The notes under the pieces: model-generated | Seen by the model: the letters and a program-made list of their open reading frames with translations, nothing else | The model's database searches: none | What the model was told of the DNA's origin: nothing | Shown here: in pieces, positions 63,064-64,000 of the stretch | How positions within the stretch are numbered: position 1 is the stretch's first letter | Layout of the letters: every line of letters begins with the position of its first letter | Position numbers and translations under genes: made by a program | From: Roseivirga sp. | GTDB taxonomy: Bacteria; Bacteroidota; Bacteroidia; Cytophagales; Cyclobacteriaceae | Assembly (NCBI GenBank): GCA_029262895.1 | Contig: JAJCYM010000064.1 | Location: 62,001 to 126,000 of the forward strand | Direction of reading: 5' to 3' | Length of the DNA: 64,000 nucleotides

Positions 63064-63218
63064 CATGGTATTGTTGCGTACGCGTTTTTTTAATTTCTTT
63101 TTAGCCCAATGTGCTTTCTCTTTATGAAGGCTTGTATCCTTAAATACAATATGTGCATGTTGAAGCACAACCATTGGGACTAGAAAACATCTTGATGCCT
63201 GAGTAGTAATATGAGTAG

Positions 63219-63426
63219 TTAGGCACAGGTGTTTAGGTATTTAATTATATATCAAATGTACAGTCCAACCAGCTTTGCAATGCAGTAAATACAGGGGTAC
63301 AAAGGCGACATCAGGGGGATATAAAACGGACTAGAAATTGCACTTATTAAGGGGCTCCTATGAAATCATTCAAAACAACCGTTTGATAGGGCACAAACAC
63401 GACATAAACAGGGGACAAAATGGACT
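63219..63426. repeat. Repeat block 2 with four copies of the 20-base motif
   Basis: Contains ACAGGGGTACAAAGGCGACA (63291-63310), TCAGGGGGATATAAAACGGA (63311-63330), ATAGGGCACAAACACGACA (63386-63404) and ACAGGGGACAAAATGGACT (63408-63426). Same order and near-equal spacing as block 1, offset by about 686 bases. Confidence 0.65.
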
Positions 63427-63590
63427 ATTCTTGAACCATTCCTAGTAAACAGAGAAAAGCAGTCTTTGAACCGGTCAATTCTATTTTAAGGATGGATAGT
63501 CGATAAAACGAGAGCTTGAAATTTGGGATTTGGTGCTTGGTTGATTGGGAAATTAGGTGGTCAGGACATTGGCTATTTGTATCGGAGACG

Positions 63591-63790
63591 CTTCGTTCCT
63601 CAGCGGAAGAAAGAGTAATGTACAATGTTGGTTTTCTTATTCTGAGGAACGAAGAATCTGAAGATTTGAAAATAGGAAAGTGAGAGATTGGTCATGCCCT
63701 GTTTTTGGCAGGTTCTTCTGTTCCGTGCTGCAATGGTTTAGAACGGACGGATTCTTCGTTTCGCGAAAGGCGAAACTCGGAATGACGGTT
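63591..63790. repeat. Dispersed intergenic repeat (copy 2)
   Basis: CTTCGTTCCTCAG (63591-63603) and its complement CTGAGGAACGAAG (63642-63654) form a large inverted pair. Bases 63718-63788 match 21845-21917 with the same spacing. The TTCTGAGGAACGAAGAATCT core is a well-known type of bacterial intergenic repeat. Confidence 0.7.
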
Positions 63791-63799
63791 GTGAGGTGA

Positions 63800-63837
63800 C
63801 AGAAAAAAGAAAACCCTGACGCTTATCGTCAGGGTTT
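63800..63837 (-). terminator. Terminator of the truncated right-edge gene
   Basis: AAACCCTGACG (63811-63821) pairs with CGTCAGGGTTT (63827-63837) with a five-base loop; the plus-strand A run before it is a T run on the minus strand. It probably ends the transcript of the gene at 63959-64000. A further hairpin, GTGCCCC with GGGGCAC (in 63903-63935), lies between them. Confidence 0.75.
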
Positions 63838-63958
63838 CTATTCACCTAAACACTGGGTTAAGGATTTATCTTAACTACAGCTATCTTTTCAATCGGTACT
63901 GAAGTTTGTGCCCCAGTCCGGTGGAACCGGGGCACAATCAATACACTATTGATCTAGG

Positions 63959-64000
63959 TCATTTTTTCACTATCAGTTTAAGGGTTTTTGTATAGCCTTG
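63959..64000 (-). CDS. C-terminal end of a gene that looks like a T9SS sorting-domain protein (partial)
   Basis: Thirteen residues and a TGA stop: QGYTKTLKLIVKK. The end KLIVKK after a GYTKT turn is typical of the type A type IX secretion sorting domain, which ends many secreted Bacteroidota proteins. Only the last 42 bases are in the window, so this is a weak call; the terminator downstream supports a real gene end. Confidence 0.45.
   Translation of the reverse strand, partial: QGYTKTLKLIVKK

Larger units (their letters stand above)
62192..63958. other. Gene-poor, repeat-rich region of about 1.8 kb
   Basis: No convincing gene. It holds two diverged direct-repeat blocks (62533-62746 and 63219-63426), two copies of a 56-base hairpin segment (62367-62422 and 63008-63063), a dispersed repeat (63591-63790) and a terminator (63800-63837). 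It looks like decayed mobile-element or structured intergenic DNA. Confidence 0.6.

Noticed and set aside
62698-63174. A 158-residue minus-strand frame in the repeat-rich region
   Set aside because: Its ends lie inside the repeated motif and hairpin copies (for example ECRICAP from a motif), the composition is odd and no family pattern is visible. I treat it as chance open frame.
62192-63958. A CRISPR array from the repeated 20-base motifs
   Set aside because: Spacing alternates and the repeats are diverged and paired, not regular repeat-spacer units; no cas gene is present.
1-64000. tRNA or rRNA genes
   Set aside because: I looked for tRNA-like T-arm sequences and rRNA-like stretches and saw none that fold convincingly; a tRNAscan run would settle it.

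Overview
The window comes from a chromosome of the phylum Bacteroidota, most likely the class Cytophagia (order Cytophagales). The evidence is PadR genes coupled to MacB/FtsX-type permeases with an N-terminal prefix domain, a DnaA of the Bacteroidota type, many lipoproteins and signal-peptide proteins typical of the phylum (DUF2807, DUF547, DUF4407, DUF6503-like), a partial gene ending in a tail that looks like a type IX secretion sorting domain, and a TAnnTTTG-like -7 box upstream of some genes. I cannot name the genus. I see no rRNA, tRNA, CRISPR array, phage or intact insertion sequence.

Layout. 1-5.4 kb: two tandem PadR regulator/permease modules (the first permease runs off the left edge), with a shared upstream motif. 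5.4-7.3 kb: a small zinc-ribbon-like protein and dnaA. 7.5-10.8 kb: mutA-mutB (methylmalonyl-CoA mutase); the helper GTPase meaB lies 20 kb away at 30.4-31.4 kb. 10.9-13.6 kb: a lipoprotein toxin with a C-terminal WHH nuclease domain, a DUF2019-type immunity gene and a secreted protein with an ExbD/TolR-like domain. 13.9-19.4 kb: an acyltransferase and a four-gene membrane glycosyltransferase operon. 19.5-26.4 kb: pirin, two AraC regulators, YHS protein, DinB-like protein, a DUF547/beta-barrel fusion and small secreted proteins. 26.4-29.3 kb: an NAD(P)H-type FAD oxidoreductase coupled to a membrane NosR/NapH-like ferredoxin. 31.5-33.6 kb: a rhodanese, a TIGR04282 glycosyltransferase and ArsM, which form an arsenosugar-type cluster. 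34.4-36.9 kb: MOSC protein, HemJ, SCO and cytochrome c, genes for haem, copper and electron transport. 36.9-39 kb: a pair of paralogous lipoproteins plus a third lipoprotein. 39-43.2 kb: an ABC transporter with a DUF3299-like partner, then signal peptidase I with a second DUF3299-like paralogue. 43.2-45.9 kb: M28 and M14 metallopeptidases. 46.2-48.7 kb: DUF4407 membrane protein and a tandem duplication of a small secreted protein. 48.9-52.6 kb: thioesterase, DUF1569-like protein, pruA (proline catabolism), YjjG nucleotidase and an ArsR-like regulator. 52.7-56.7 kb: surface proteins, then an operon of a CPBP-type membrane protein and two SDR enzymes. 56.8-62.1 kb: pentapeptide-like protein, a cadherin-like/Kelch-like lipoprotein and a third MacB-like permease.

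62.1-64 kb is a gene-poor region of diverged direct repeats, hairpins and a dispersed repeat. It contains eight copies of a ~20-bp motif arranged as four pairs. This is the least explained part of the window. The toxin/immunity/ExbD-like trio is the most interesting coding locus.

Start codons were re-chosen where a long open frame began at TTG or GTG but a better ATG (signal peptide, ATGA overlap or conserved N-terminus) lay inside it.
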